Source: Thermoleophilia bacterium UBA2241
GTDB lineage: Bacteria; Actinomycetota; Thermoleophilia; UBA2241
Reading direction: 5' to 3'
Length of the DNA stretch: 64,000 bases
Assembly (NCBI GenBank): GCA_002347645.1
Contig: DDYF01000004.1
Coordinates: forward strand, 12,828-76,827
The notes under the pieces are model-generated. The model did not search any database. It worked only from the letters and a program-made list of their open reading frames with translations, and was not told the origin of the DNA. The translations under genes and the position numbers were made by a program. Numbering within the stretch: position 1 is the first letter of the stretch; every line of letters begins with the position of its first letter. Of the stretch, positions 33,516 through 42,077 are shown piece by piece.

Positions 33516-34568
33516 TCAGTCGTCTTCGGGCGCCAGCGACTCCTCCAGCGTGCTCGCCGTCTCGTCGTCCACCTCGACCCCGCTCGAGCGCGGCACGGGC
33601 TTGTCACCGCTGTCGCGCGAGAGCAGTGCCGACTCGCCGCTCATCATGGCGTCGAAGGCCTTGGCCTTCAGACGCGCCCTCGTCTCTTCGATGCGGCGCC
33701 GCATCTCGGCCTGGTCGATCGTCGTGCCCTCCGGCGGGCCGCCACTCTGGTCGGCGGCCGGCTGCTCCGGCGCCTCTTCTGCCGGCTCCTCGACGACAGC
33801 CGCCGGCTCTTCCTCCACCGGCTCGGCCACCTCCGCCACCACGTCGGCGGGCGCTGCGGCACCCTCGGTCTGCGCCTCGGATTCGGCTTCGACGCTCTCC
33901 TCGGGCTCTGGCGCCTGCTCCTCGGCGGACGGCTCCTCAAGCCCCTCATCGCCGGCAGGCTCGACGGCCGCCGTTTCCTCGGCAGCGCCGAACGGCTCCT
34001 CGATCTCGCTCTCTATCGCCTCGCGCGTCTCTTCGATGCGGGCACGCAGGTCTTCGCTCTCCTCGGCGACCGGCTGCTCGACGACCTCCAGACCGACTGC
34101 GGCGACCTCTGCGGGGGCCTCTTCGGCGACGGCTTCGGGCTCGGCCTCCGCAGCCGCCTCGGCCTCCTCCACCGCGACGGCCTCCTCTTCGACCGGCGGC
34201 TCTTCAGCCTCGACCGGCGGTTCTTCCAGCTCGGCCGGTGCCACTTCAGCTTCGCTCGACGCTTCCTCGGCCCCAGCCTCGGCGGGCTCGGGCGCCGGCT
34301 CCTCGGTCACGGGCGTCTCAGCGACCGGTGCCTCCTCTGCCGGCGCCTCGACCGCGACCTCAGCGACGGCCGACTCGGCGACTGCGGTCGCCGGCGGCGT
34401 CCAGACCCGCTCGCCGCTCGGCTCCGGGTACTCGGGGGCGGCCGGCAGCATCCTGCTGCTGGCGCCGCTGAGCAGCTGCTCCCGCATCTGGCGACCCGTC
34501 TTGGGGGTGACGAACGATACGGCCGCCGCGCCAACCAGGACACCCAGCAGGAACTTGAAGAATCTCAT
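33516..34568 (-). CDS. YtxH-like, Glu/Ala/Val-rich protein
   Basis: 350 residues with AAGGAGG upstream. The N-terminus FKFLLGVLVGAAAVSF then TPKTGRQMREQLL matches the YtxH membrane/anchor motif. The rest is a low-complexity Glu/Ala/Pro/Val region with almost no hydrophobic core, probably extended and strongly acidic. A short helix is duplicated: DLRARIEETREAIESEI near residue 190 and EMRRRIEETRARLKAKA near residue 295. No enzyme motif. YtxH proteins are linked to general stress in Firmicutes; function here is unknown. Confidence 0.65.
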   Translation of the reverse strand: MRFFKFLLGVLVGAAAVSFVTPKTGRQMREQLLSGASSRMLPAAPEYPEPSGERVWTPPATAVAESAVAEVAVEAPAEEAPVAETPVTEEPAPEPAEAGAEEASSEAEVAPAELEEPPVEAEEPPVEEEAVAVEEAEAAAEAEPEAVAEEAPAEVAAVGLEVVEQPVAEESEDLRARIEETREAIESEIEEPFGAAEETAAVEPAGDEGLEEPSAEEQAPEPEESVEAESEAQTEGAAAPADVVAEVAEPVEEEPAAVVEEPAEEAPEQPAADQSGGPPEGTTIDQAEMRRRIEETRARLKAKAFDAMMSGESALLSRDSGDKPVPRSSGVEVDDETASTLEESLAPEDD

Positions 34569-34667
34569 CAGTCGCCTCCTTGACCGCTGCTCAGCGAGCC
34601 TCGCGCCGGCCGGCCGCAGTCGCGGCCGGCGAAGTGTACTTCGGAAGAATCGAGCCGGGACTTTACC

Positions 34668-34673
34668 AGTCTA
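34668..34673 (-). promoter_or_regulatory. Candidate -10 box TAGACT for the YtxH-like gene
   Basis: GTAGACTGG on the minus strand about 100 bp upstream of the ATG at 34568. The remainder of the 243-bp gap 34569-34811 shows nothing else recognisable. Confidence 0.4.
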
Positions 34674-34811
34674 CAGTCCTGTATACGGTCAGCCGCGACG
34701 CAGTCCTGCACGGCGCGTGAGACGTAGCGTCCAAGTCGACGCCGGCGCGGACCGGCCTGAGGGGCCGTATCGTGCGTCAGCGCCGCATCGGCGGGAGCGG
34801 GAGCGCGAGTC

Positions 34812-35207
34812 TCAGGAGAGGCGCTCGACCTTGGCCGAGCCGTCGTCGGCGACGGTGACGAGGGCCGTCCACCGGCCGCCGAAGGCCTGGCTCACGCGCA
34901 GCGCGGCCTCCCTGAGGGCAGCCGCGACGTCCTGACCCATGAAGGCGGCGAGCGGCATCATGGGCTTGTCGTCGATCTGCACGCGGACTCCGTCTTCGCT
35001 CTGCTTGATGAGGATCGGTTCGTCGCTCAACGACAGGAGCCGCGCCGCATGGTCGCGCGTGACCTCGATCGTGCACCGCTGTCCCAGCGCACTGGGGGCC
35101 TTCTCGTCGAGGTCGCGCTTCACATTGCGAGCGTAGTAGTAGACGATGATCAGGGCGACGAGCGCGGCTATCAGGAAGAGCAGCACGCCCCACATCGCTG
35201 TGCTCAC
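34812..35207 (-). CDS. Small membrane-anchored hypothetical protein downstream of rarA
   Basis: 131 residues from GTG overlapping the rarA stop (GTGA). One N-terminal helix, WGVLLFLIAALVALIIVYYYA, then a soluble alpha/beta domain of about 100 residues with RCTIEVTRDHAARLLSL and VRVQIDDKPMMPLAAF. The layout is a type II or N-out anchored protein. I do not recognise the family. Coupling to rarA suggests shared expression, not necessarily shared function. Confidence 0.65.
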   Translation of the reverse strand: MSTAMWGVLLFLIAALVALIIVYYYARNVKRDLDEKAPSALGQRCTIEVTRDHAARLLSLSDEPILIKQSEDGVRVQIDDKPMMPLAAFMGQDVAAALREAALRVSQAFGGRWTALVTVADDGSAKVERLS

Positions 35208-36580
35208 GACTCGCCTCCCTCGTCGCTTTCGTCTGGCCGCGCGCCCGCCCCGTCCGGCGGGCGGAGCGTGCTCCCGGCGCCGCGCACCTCTTGCAGACGT
35301 CGCGCCATCTCGGCCTCGACGCCTCGTTGGGCCGTGTAGTAGCGCCTTCCCGCGAGTCTCTCGGGCAGGTAGTGCTGCGCGACCCAACCCCCGTACGAGT
35401 GTGGGTACTTATACCCCTTGCCGTGACCGAGTTCCTTCGCCCCACGGTAGCTGGCGTCGCGCAGATGGGGCGGTGGCGGCTGGTTGCCCTCGCGTCTTAC
35501 GTCGGCTTCTGCGGCGTCGATCGCAAGGTACGAGGCGTTGCTCTTCGGCGCGAGCGCGAGGTACACGGCCGCCTGGCTCAAGTTAATGCGGCACTCCGGC
35601 AGGCCCACGAACTCGACCGCGCGCGACGCCGCCACGGCGACCTGGAGTGCTGTCGGGTCGGCGTTCCCGACATCCTCGCTGGCGAACACGATCATGCGTC
35701 GCGCGATGAACTTCGGGTCCTCGCCGCCGGCCAGCATGGAGGCCACGTAGTACACCGCCGCGTCGGGGTCGCTGCCGCGCAGCGACTTGATGAAGGCCGA
35801 GATGGTGTCGTAGTGGGCGTCCTCGCGGTCGTACGCAACCGGGCTCTTCTGGGCGGCGTCCCGCAGGTCGGCGACAGACAGCATGACGCCGCCGCCGGCC
35901 CTCGGCGCCCGCGAACGCCAGGCGGTCTCGAGCGCGTTGAAGGCGACGCGCGCGTCGCCGCGCGAGACCTCTGCGAGGAAGGCTTCACCGCCGTCCTCGA
36001 GAGTGACGCCGAACGCGCCCAGGCCACGCTCCTCATCCGCGAGCGCAGTCCGCACGAGCGTCCCGACCTGCTCCGCCGGCAGCGGCTCGAGCCGGTACAA
36101 CTGGCAGCGCGAGAGCAGGGCTGAGTTGACCTCGAAGTAGGGGTTCTCGGTCGTCGCGCCGATGAGCGTCACGACGCCGTCCTCGACGGCGTGCAGGACG
36201 GCGTCCTGCTGCGCCTTGTTGAAGCGGTGGATCTCGTCGATGAACAGGATGCTGCGCGCCGCCGTAAGGGCGCGCGCCTCGCGCGCGCCCTTGATCGCGG
36301 CGCGCACATCCGCCGTCCCCGACGCGACCGCCGACAGCTGCGCGAGGCGCGCGCCGGTCTCGGCGGCGATCACGCGCGCGAGCGTGGTCTTGCCGCATCC
36401 GGGCGGCCCCCACAGGATCATGGAGAAGAGCTCGCCGCGCTCGATCGCGCCGCGCAGAACGGTCCCGGGCCCGACGATGTGCTCCTGCCCGACGAACTCG
36501 GCAAGCGTGCGCGGCCGCATGCGCGCCGCGAGCGGCGCCTCGGCCGCCTGCTGGTCTTCGCTGAGCGAGAACAGGTCCAT
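35204..36580 (-). CDS. rarA: Replication-associated recombination protein A (RarA/MgsA)
   Basis: 458 residues. RPRTLAEFVGQEHIVGPG precedes Walker A GPPGCGKT (about 58) and Walker B ILFIDEIHRFNK. Sensor 1 is IGATTENPYFEVNSALLSRCQ, the clear RarA/WRNIP1 signature. The C-terminal part contains SLRGSDPDAAVYYVASML and RRMIVFASEDVGNADP. AAA+ clamp-loader-like ATPase acting at stalled replication forks. Divergent from the HNH gene. Confidence 0.95.
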   Translation of the reverse strand: MDLFSLSEDQQAAEAPLAARMRPRTLAEFVGQEHIVGPGTVLRGAIERGELFSMILWGPPGCGKTTLARVIAAETGARLAQLSAVASGTADVRAAIKGAREARALTAARSILFIDEIHRFNKAQQDAVLHAVEDGVVTLIGATTENPYFEVNSALLSRCQLYRLEPLPAEQVGTLVRTALADEERGLGAFGVTLEDGGEAFLAEVSRGDARVAFNALETAWRSRAPRAGGGVMLSVADLRDAAQKSPVAYDREDAHYDTISAFIKSLRGSDPDAAVYYVASMLAGGEDPKFIARRMIVFASEDVGNADPTALQVAVAASRAVEFVGLPECRINLSQAAVYLALAPKSNASYLAIDAAEADVRREGNQPPPPHLRDASYRGAKELGHGKGYKYPHSYGGWVAQHYLPERLAGRRYYTAQRGVEAEMARRLQEVRGAGSTLRPPDGAGARPDESDEGGES

Positions 36581-36618
36581 GTGTCGTCAGTCTAGCCGGT
36601 CTCGCCTGTCGATTCTGC

Positions 36619-36624
36619 TACTAT
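36619..36624 (+). promoter_or_regulatory. Candidate -10 box TACTAT, leaderless start
   Basis: TACTAT ends 8 bp before the ATG of the HNH gene, so transcription would begin at or next to the start codon. Confidence 0.5.
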
Positions 36625-36632
36625 CGCCGGCG

Positions 36633-37133
36633 ATGCGGAAGGTGCTCGTCCTCAACACCACCTACGAGCCGCTGAACGTCTGCTCAGTGCGCCGCGCCCT
36701 CGTTCTGCTGCTCAAGGACAAGGCCGAGGTCCTCGAGGAGGCCGGCGCGTCGTTCCACTCCGAGCGCGCCGTCTACCCTGTCCCGCTGGTCATCCGCCTG
36801 CGCTCCTACGTGCACGTCCCGCGACGTACGACCATGCGCATCACGCGGCGCGCGGTCTTTGCCCGCGACCGTCATCGCTGCCAGTACTGTGGGAGCGACC
36901 GTCACCTCACCGTCGACCACGTCGTGCCGCGCTCGAAGGGCGGGAGGGACACGTGGGACAACGTCGTGACGTCGTGCGCCCCATGCAACCGCAAGAAGGC
37001 CGACCGGCCGCCGCAGAGCGCGGGGCTGCGTCTGCTGGCCAGGCCCCGCGCCCCGGAGCCGTCCGCCTTCGTCCTGCTGTACGTCGACCACGTCCACGAG
37101 GCGTGGCGGCCTTACCTGAGCTTCGCCTCCTGA
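36633..37133 (+). CDS. HNH endonuclease family protein
   Basis: 166 residues; no ribosome site but a -10-like box just upstream. The N-terminal half, KVLVLNTTYEPLNVCSVRRAL, is the usual extension of the actinobacterial and thermophile HNH family. The nuclease core has RHRCQYCGSDRHLTVDHVVPRSKGG, then NVVTSCAPCNRKKADR, giving the His-Asn-His set and two CxxC pairs for a structural zinc. It nicks or cuts DNA; the biological role in such stand-alone housekeeping-like copies is not settled. Confidence 0.88.
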   Translation: MRKVLVLNTTYEPLNVCSVRRALVLLLKDKAEVLEEAGASFHSERAVYPVPLVIRLRSYVHVPRRTTMRITRRAVFARDRHRCQYCGSDRHLTVDHVVPRSKGGRDTWDNVVTSCAPCNRKKADRPPQSAGLRLLARPRAPEPSAFVLLYVDHVHEAWRPYLSFAS

Positions 37134-37166
37134 CCCGCGGCGCGCCGGCGCGTCCCCCGACGTGAA

Positions 37167-37200
37167 GCGGGCGGCCGGCGCTCACGCGCCGGCCGCCCGC
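37167..37200 (+). terminator. 15-bp perfect bidirectional stem-loop
   Basis: 37167-37181 pairs with 37186-37200 around TCAC, between the convergent HNH and substrate-binding-protein genes. Confidence 0.75.
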
Positions 37201-37258
37201 CCTCTCACTCGTCCACGCGCGACGCCCGTACAGGGCGCCCGTGTGGGTCAGTCGCGGT

Positions 37259-39106
37259 TCAGCCTTCGTACTCCGCGCGCCCGCGACCGCGCCGCACGAG
37301 CCACAGCAGAAGGGCAGCGACGACGACGACCGCGGCGACGATACCGACGATGAGGCCGGTGTTGCTGCCGCCCTCTTCGGCCTCGGCCTCGCCGGGAGAG
37401 ACGGCGAGGTACGAGTCCATCTGGGTGTTGTACCACCAGGCGCCCTTGCCGCCGGCAGCGCGCACCCAGCCTGTCCAGGTCGCCGTGTCGGCGGCCTCCA
37501 GGTCGAGCGGGTACACCAGCGGAATGTAGGGGGACTCGTCGTAGACGATCTGCTGCATACGCTGGATCGTCTCGATGCGCTCCTGGATGTCGATCTGCGT
37601 CTGCTGCTCGAGGAAGAGCTGGTCGTACTCCTCGTTGGACCACATGCAGTCGCTCCACGCCTCGATCGAGTTCGTGGTCATGATCCCGAGGATGAAGTTC
37701 GGATCGACGTCGCCGCCCCAGCCCCAGATGAACATGTCGAAGTCGGGGGCGTACTCGTCGCCCTCGTACGCATACTGGAGGTCACCCAGGCGGCCGTCGT
37801 CGATCACCTCGTACTTGATCTTGAGGCCCACGTCCTTGAACCAGCCGGTGATGAGCTTGCCGCAGTTCTGGCTCTCGACCGACTCGGTGCGAGCGTAGAG
37901 GCGCAGGGTGATGTCCTTGCCCTTGTACTCGCGGATGCCGTTGCCGTCGCTATCGGTATAGCCGGCGGCCTCGAGCTCCTGCTCGGCGCGTGCCAGGTCG
38001 AAGGTGTACGGCTCGTCCGGCATCCAGTGGTAGTCCTGCTCGGGCGAGTAGAAGTCCTTGGTGATGATCGTGTCGGCCGCGTTTGCGTTGCCGTTGTACG
38101 CGATGTCGACGATCTTGTCCTTGTCGACCGCCCACTGCAGCGCGCGGCGGAAGGCCGGGTCGGTCAAGGCCGGATGGCCGCTCGACTTCGGGTACACCTT
38201 CTTGTCGGCGCAGTTGAAGCCGAGCTCGTCGAAGCCGATCGTGACCGCCGTGATCGCTTCGAGGTTCGCCTCGTTGTTGAGGGCGTCGAACTGGGCGGAG
38301 GGGACGTTCCAGCCGCTCTGGATGGCGCCGGTCTTGAGGTCCTGGGCCATCGTGTCGGTGTTCTGGTAGGTCTGGAAGATGACCTCGTCGATCTTGGGCG
38401 CGCCCTTCCAGTAGTCCGGGTAGGCCTGCATGCGGACGAACTCGCCCTTCTTCCACTCGACGCACTGGAACGGGCCCGAGCCGACGATCGGCACCTTGTT
38501 CTTGTAGCCGCTCTCGGCGTCGTCCGGGTCGACCTTGCTCCAGACGTGCTCGGGCAGGATAGGCATCCAGAGCCCGAGCATGTTGGCCTTGGGCTTCGAG
38601 CAGGTGAAGACGACGTGCGTGTCGTCGGGCGCCTCGACCTTGTCGATGAACGTCATGTAGTCGATGAACATGCCCATCTCGTTGTCGATCACGTAGTTGT
38701 ACGTGAAGGCGACGTCCGATGCAGTGACCGGCTCGCCGTCCTGCCACGTGGCGCCCTCGACGATGGTGAACGTCCAGACCTTGCCGTCGTCTGACGTCTC
38801 CCACGCGGTGGCGAGGCCGATGCCGGGCTGGTTCGTGTAGTCCTCGGCGCGGAAGCCCACCAGCAGGTCGTAGTTGATCGCCCAGACCTCATAGGATGAC
38901 GACTCGTAGCCGACGAACGGGTTCAGGTTGTCCGGGTCGTTGGTCCACCCGAGCCGGAGGGTGACCTTCTCGCCGGCCGGCGCCGGCGACGCTGATTCAT
39001 CGGCGGCGAACGCGCCGGCGATGCCCCACACGAGCCCGACGGCGAGCAGTGCGAGCAATGCCACCAGCACGGCACGCCGACGGCTGGGTCTGCTACTGGG
39101 TCTCAC
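37259..39106 (-). CDS. Oligopeptide-type (SBP_bac_5) binding protein with C-terminal membrane anchor
   Basis: 615 residues from GTG with GGAGGAG upstream. Signal peptide about 10-35 without a lipobox Cys. LRLGWTNDPDNLNPFVGYES, ATWQDGEPVTASDVAFTYNY, IVGSGPFQCVEW and RRALQWAVDKDKI are hallmarks of family-5 solute-binding proteins for peptides or other small molecules. The C-terminus is a linker, SNTGLIVGIVAAVVVVAALLL and Arg-rich RRGRGR: a membrane anchor of the kind known from archaeal binding proteins. No permease or ATPase gene lies beside it. Confidence 0.88.
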   Translation of the reverse strand: MRPSSRPSRRRAVLVALLALLAVGLVWGIAGAFAADESASPAPAGEKVTLRLGWTNDPDNLNPFVGYESSSYEVWAINYDLLVGFRAEDYTNQPGIGLATAWETSDDGKVWTFTIVEGATWQDGEPVTASDVAFTYNYVIDNEMGMFIDYMTFIDKVEAPDDTHVVFTCSKPKANMLGLWMPILPEHVWSKVDPDDAESGYKNKVPIVGSGPFQCVEWKKGEFVRMQAYPDYWKGAPKIDEVIFQTYQNTDTMAQDLKTGAIQSGWNVPSAQFDALNNEANLEAITAVTIGFDELGFNCADKKVYPKSSGHPALTDPAFRRALQWAVDKDKIVDIAYNGNANAADTIITKDFYSPEQDYHWMPDEPYTFDLARAEQELEAAGYTDSDGNGIREYKGKDITLRLYARTESVESQNCGKLITGWFKDVGLKIKYEVIDDGRLGDLQYAYEGDEYAPDFDMFIWGWGGDVDPNFILGIMTTNSIEAWSDCMWSNEEYDQLFLEQQTQIDIQERIETIQRMQQIVYDESPYIPLVYPLDLEAADTATWTGWVRAAGGKGAWWYNTQMDSYLAVSPGEAEAEEGGSNTGLIVGIVAAVVVVAALLLWLVRRGRGRAEYEG

Positions 39107-39246
39107 GATGGCTCCTCCCTCTCTTTCGACCCCGGGATCGAGCGACGGAGAACCGCGTCACGAGGGCGCCCCGCCCCTCCACATCTCATAAGACTAACCC
39201 ACGAAGGGCGACGTTCCCACCCCGGCGCCGTCGGAGGGGCGGGTGC

Positions 39247-39252
39247 TATACT
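39247..39252 (+). promoter_or_regulatory. Candidate -10 box TATACT of the rml operon, leaderless start
   Basis: TATACT ends 7 bp before the GTG at 39260, consistent with a leaderless message for the first gene of the rhamnose operon. Confidence 0.55.
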
Positions 39253-39259
39253 CCGCCGC

Positions 39260-39535
39260 GTGATCATCGACGCCAGCAGAGAGCCGCGCCTGCAGCTTGG
39301 TGACGACGAGCCCTTCGCCGTCGACAGCGCCGAAGTCCTGCGCGACGTCGAGCATTCCACGCTCACCAACATCGTGCGCGAGGGCAACCCCCTCGTCCTG
39401 CCGGTCGGCGCCCGCGTGACGTTGTGGGCGGGCGCGAACGTCGTCTTCGTCGGCAAAGCGGTCGACGAGTACAGCGTGCTCGACCTCCTCTCGACCGAGA
39501 GCGACGCCGAGCTCCGCGGTCGAGAGACGATCTGA
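39260..39535 (+). CDS. Small hypothetical protein heading the dTDP-rhamnose operon
   Basis: 91 residues from GTG with no ribosome site but a -10-like box 7 bp upstream. It is mostly beta in character: PRLQLGDDEPFAVDSAEVL, NPLVLPVGARVTLWAGANVVFVGKAVDEY. No signal peptide, helix or known motif. It ends 24 bp before rmlA and so is very likely cotranscribed with rmlACDB. I do not recognise the family. A regulatory or assembly role in rhamnose synthesis is only suggested by position. Confidence 0.55.
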   Translation: MIIDASREPRLQLGDDEPFAVDSAEVLRDVEHSTLTNIVREGNPLVLPVGARVTLWAGANVVFVGKAVDEYSVLDLLSTESDAELRGRETI

Positions 39536-39559
39536 GACGACCCGGGGGGAACGACGACC

Positions 39560-40624
39560 GTGAAGGGCCTGGTCCTCAGCGGCGGCGCCGGCACGCGGTT
39601 GCGGCCCATCACGCACACCTCGGCGAAGCAGCTCGTCCCCGTCGCCAACAAGCCGGTGCTCTTCTATGGGCTCGAGGCCCTGCGCGCGGCCGGCATCGAC
39701 GAGGTCGGGATCGTCGTCGGCGACACGCGCGCCGAGATCGAGGCGGCCGTCGGTGACGGGGCGCGCTTCGGCCTCCGCGTGACGTACCTCCCCCAGGAAG
39801 CGCCGCTCGGGCTGGCGCACGCCGTCCTGATCGCCGAGGAGTATCTCGGCGACCAGCCGTTCGTCATGTATCTCGGCGACAACCTGCTCAAAGAGGGCGT
39901 CACGCGCTTCGTGCGGCGCTTCGAGGAGAGCCGCCCCGACGCCCTCATCCTGCTGCAGTCCGTCGCCGACCCCGGCTCGTACGGCGTCGCCGAGCTGGAC
40001 GGCGAGGGACGCGTGGCGCGCCTTGTCGAGAAGCCCAAGGACCCGCGCAGCGACCTCGCCCTCGTGGGCGTGTACCTCTTCACGCCGGCCGTCTTCGCAA
40101 GCGTGAAGGCCATCAAGCCGTCGGCGCGCAACGAGCTCGAGATCACCGACGCGATCCAGCACATGATCGACCGGGGGCTCCGCGTCGAACCACACCGCGT
40201 CACCGGCTGGTGGAAGGACACCGGCAAGCTCGAGGACGTCCTCGAAGCCAACCGCCTCATCCTCGGCACCCTCACGGCTGACGTGCGCGGCAGGCTCGTC
40301 GACACGACGCTCGACGGGCCGGTCGTCGTCGGCGAGGGCAGCACGCTGTCGCGCTGCACCGTGAGAGGGCCGGTCGTGATCGGCGCCGGCTGCCGATTGA
40401 CCGACGCTTACATCGGCCCGTACACCTCGATCAGCGACCGCGTCGTCGTCGACCAGGCCGAGGTGGAGCACTCGATCGTCCTCGAAGACAGCCGGATCTC
40501 GCGCCTCGGGGCGCGCATGACCGACAGCCTCATCGGGCGTGGCGTCACGATCACGCGCAGTGAGGCCAAACCCGTCGCCTACCGCTTCATGGTCGGCGAC
40601 GCGAGCCAGATCGGCATCCTCTAG
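39560..40624 (+). CDS. rmlA: Glucose-1-phosphate thymidylyltransferase, long (two-domain) type
   Basis: 354 residues from GTG, with GGGGGG upstream. Pyrophosphorylase signature LSGGAGTRLRPITHTSAKQLVPVANKPVLFY. Catalytic YLGDNLL, VEKPKDPRSDLALVGVYLF and GWWKDTGKLEDVLEAN follow. Residues about 240-350 form a left-handed beta-helix (VVVGEGSTLSRCTVRGPVVIGAGC), so it is the longer RmlA/StrD type rather than the 290-residue enterobacterial form. Makes dTDP-glucose from dTTP and glucose-1-phosphate; first step to dTDP-L-rhamnose. Confidence 0.93.
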   Translation: MKGLVLSGGAGTRLRPITHTSAKQLVPVANKPVLFYGLEALRAAGIDEVGIVVGDTRAEIEAAVGDGARFGLRVTYLPQEAPLGLAHAVLIAEEYLGDQPFVMYLGDNLLKEGVTRFVRRFEESRPDALILLQSVADPGSYGVAELDGEGRVARLVEKPKDPRSDLALVGVYLFTPAVFASVKAIKPSARNELEITDAIQHMIDRGLRVEPHRVTGWWKDTGKLEDVLEANRLILGTLTADVRGRLVDTTLDGPVVVGEGSTLSRCTVRGPVVIGAGCRLTDAYIGPYTSISDRVVVDQAEVEHSIVLEDSRISRLGARMTDSLIGRGVTITRSEAKPVAYRFMVGDASQIGIL

Positions 40625-40633
40625 GGGGCGGAC

Positions 40634-41089
40634 GTGATCGACGGTGTCGCGGTCAAGAAGCTCAGGGTCATTCCCGACGAGCGCGGACGGCTCATGGAGT
40701 GCCTGCGCAGCGACGACGACCTGTTCATCAAGTTCGGCCAGCTGTACATGACGACGACCATGCCGGGCATCGTCAAGGGCTGGCACCTGCACCACGGGCA
40801 GTGGGACAACGTCGTCTGCGTCAAAGGCATGATCAAGCTGGTGCTGTGCGACCGGCGCGAGGGTTCGGCCACCAGGGGGCAGATCGACGAGCTCTTCATG
40901 GGCGAGCACCAGCCGCTGCTGGTCCGCATCCCGCCCGGCGTCTGGCACGGGTGGAAGTGCGTGAGCGCCGAGGAGGCGTACATCGTCAATGCGCCGACCG
41001 AGGTGTACGTGTACGACGCGCCCGACCAGGACGAGTTGCCGCCCGACACGGCGGAGATCCCATACTCCTGGGACGTCAAGCTGCGCTGA
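40634..41089 (+). CDS. rmlC: dTDP-4-dehydrorhamnose 3,5-epimerase-family protein
   Basis: 151 residues from GTG with TAGGGGG upstream. RmlC-related cupin: VIPDERGRLMECLRSDD, GIVKGWHLHHGQWDNVVCVKGMIKLVL, and LVRIPPGVWHGWKC with the second His. It belongs to the shorter branch common in thermophiles and archaea, not the classical 180-residue enterobacterial RmlC. Its place between rmlA and rmlD supports conversion of dTDP-4-keto-6-deoxyglucose to the rhamnose epimer. Confidence 0.85.
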   Translation: MIDGVAVKKLRVIPDERGRLMECLRSDDDLFIKFGQLYMTTTMPGIVKGWHLHHGQWDNVVCVKGMIKLVLCDRREGSATRGQIDELFMGEHQPLLVRIPPGVWHGWKCVSAEEAYIVNAPTEVYVYDAPDQDELPPDTAEIPYSWDVKLR

Positions 41090-41138
41090 CGGCGCGGGTC
41101 GCGGCCGGATGACCGATGCACCGCTGAGGGGGTGACCC

Positions 41139-41984
41139 ATGCCGCGCTGGTTCGTCACAGGGGCCGGAGGTCAGCTCGCGACCGCGCTCGAGCGCGTTCT
41201 CGAAGGTGAGGTCTTCATGGCGCGCGAGGCCGCGCTCGACATCCGCGACGCGGATGCCGTGCGCGCGGCGGTGCGCGCCTTCACGCCCGACGTGGTCGTT
41301 CATACCGCCGCCTACACCGACGTCGACGGCGCCGAGGCCGACGAAGCCACCGCCGTCGCCGTCAACGTGGAGGGCACGCGCAACGTCGTGCAGGCCGTGC
41401 GCGGCACCCACACGCACGTCGTCTTCTTCTCTACCGACTATGTCTTCGACGGCACGAAGTCGAAGCCATACGTCGAGACGGATGCCACCGCGCCCTTGAA
41501 CGTGTACGGACGCACGAAGCTCGCCGCCGAGGAGCTGGTCCTCGGCTGGCCGCACGCCATGGTGATCCGCACGGCGTGGCTCTTCTCGGAGACGGGCCAC
41601 AACTTCGTCAAGACGATCCTCGCCGCGGCCCGCGAGAAGGCCAGAGCGGGCGAGCCGCTGTACGTCGTCGACGACCAGGTCGGTTCGCCCACCTGCGCCG
41701 CCCACCTGGCGGACGCGGTCGACGAGGCCCTGCGTCTTGGCGTGAGCCCGGGCCTGTACCACTTGGCGGGGAGCGGCTACTGCTCGTGGTTCGAGCTGGC
41801 CCGCGAGGTCGTCGCCATAGCGGGCATCCCTGTCGCCCTCGAGCCGGTCACGACCGCCCAGCTGGGTCGCCCGGCTCGCCGGCCGCCCTTCTCCGCCCTC
41901 GTGAGCGAGCGCCCGGTGCCGCGCCTGCCTCACTGGGCCGACGGGGTCGCCGAGGTGGTCGACCGGCTCACGGCCTTGGGGTAG
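41139..41984 (+). CDS. rmlD: dTDP-4-dehydrorhamnose reductase
   Basis: 281 residues. NAD(P)-binding FVTGAGGQLATALE. HTAAYTDVDGAEADE and STDYVFDGTKSKPYVETDATAPLNVYGRTKLAAEE contain the SDR Thr/Tyr-x3-Lys catalytic set (YGRTK). VRTAWLFSE-type strand, then DDQVGSPTCAAHLADAV, which is specific to RmlD. It reduces the 4-keto sugar to dTDP-L-rhamnose. GGGGGTGACCC lies before the ATG. Confidence 0.93.
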   Translation: MPRWFVTGAGGQLATALERVLEGEVFMAREAALDIRDADAVRAAVRAFTPDVVVHTAAYTDVDGAEADEATAVAVNVEGTRNVVQAVRGTHTHVVFFSTDYVFDGTKSKPYVETDATAPLNVYGRTKLAAEELVLGWPHAMVIRTAWLFSETGHNFVKTILAAAREKARAGEPLYVVDDQVGSPTCAAHLADAVDEALRLGVSPGLYHLAGSGYCSWFELAREVVAIAGIPVALEPVTTAQLGRPARRPPFSALVSERPVPRLPHWADGVAEVVDRLTALG

Positions 41985-42077
41985 GCTGCGGCTGCCGCGC
42001 CGGCGTGAGCGGCCTGGTGCAGGTCGCACCGCCCGCGAGCCCTCGCCGCGGCGCGACGCACAGACGGGAGGGGACGC

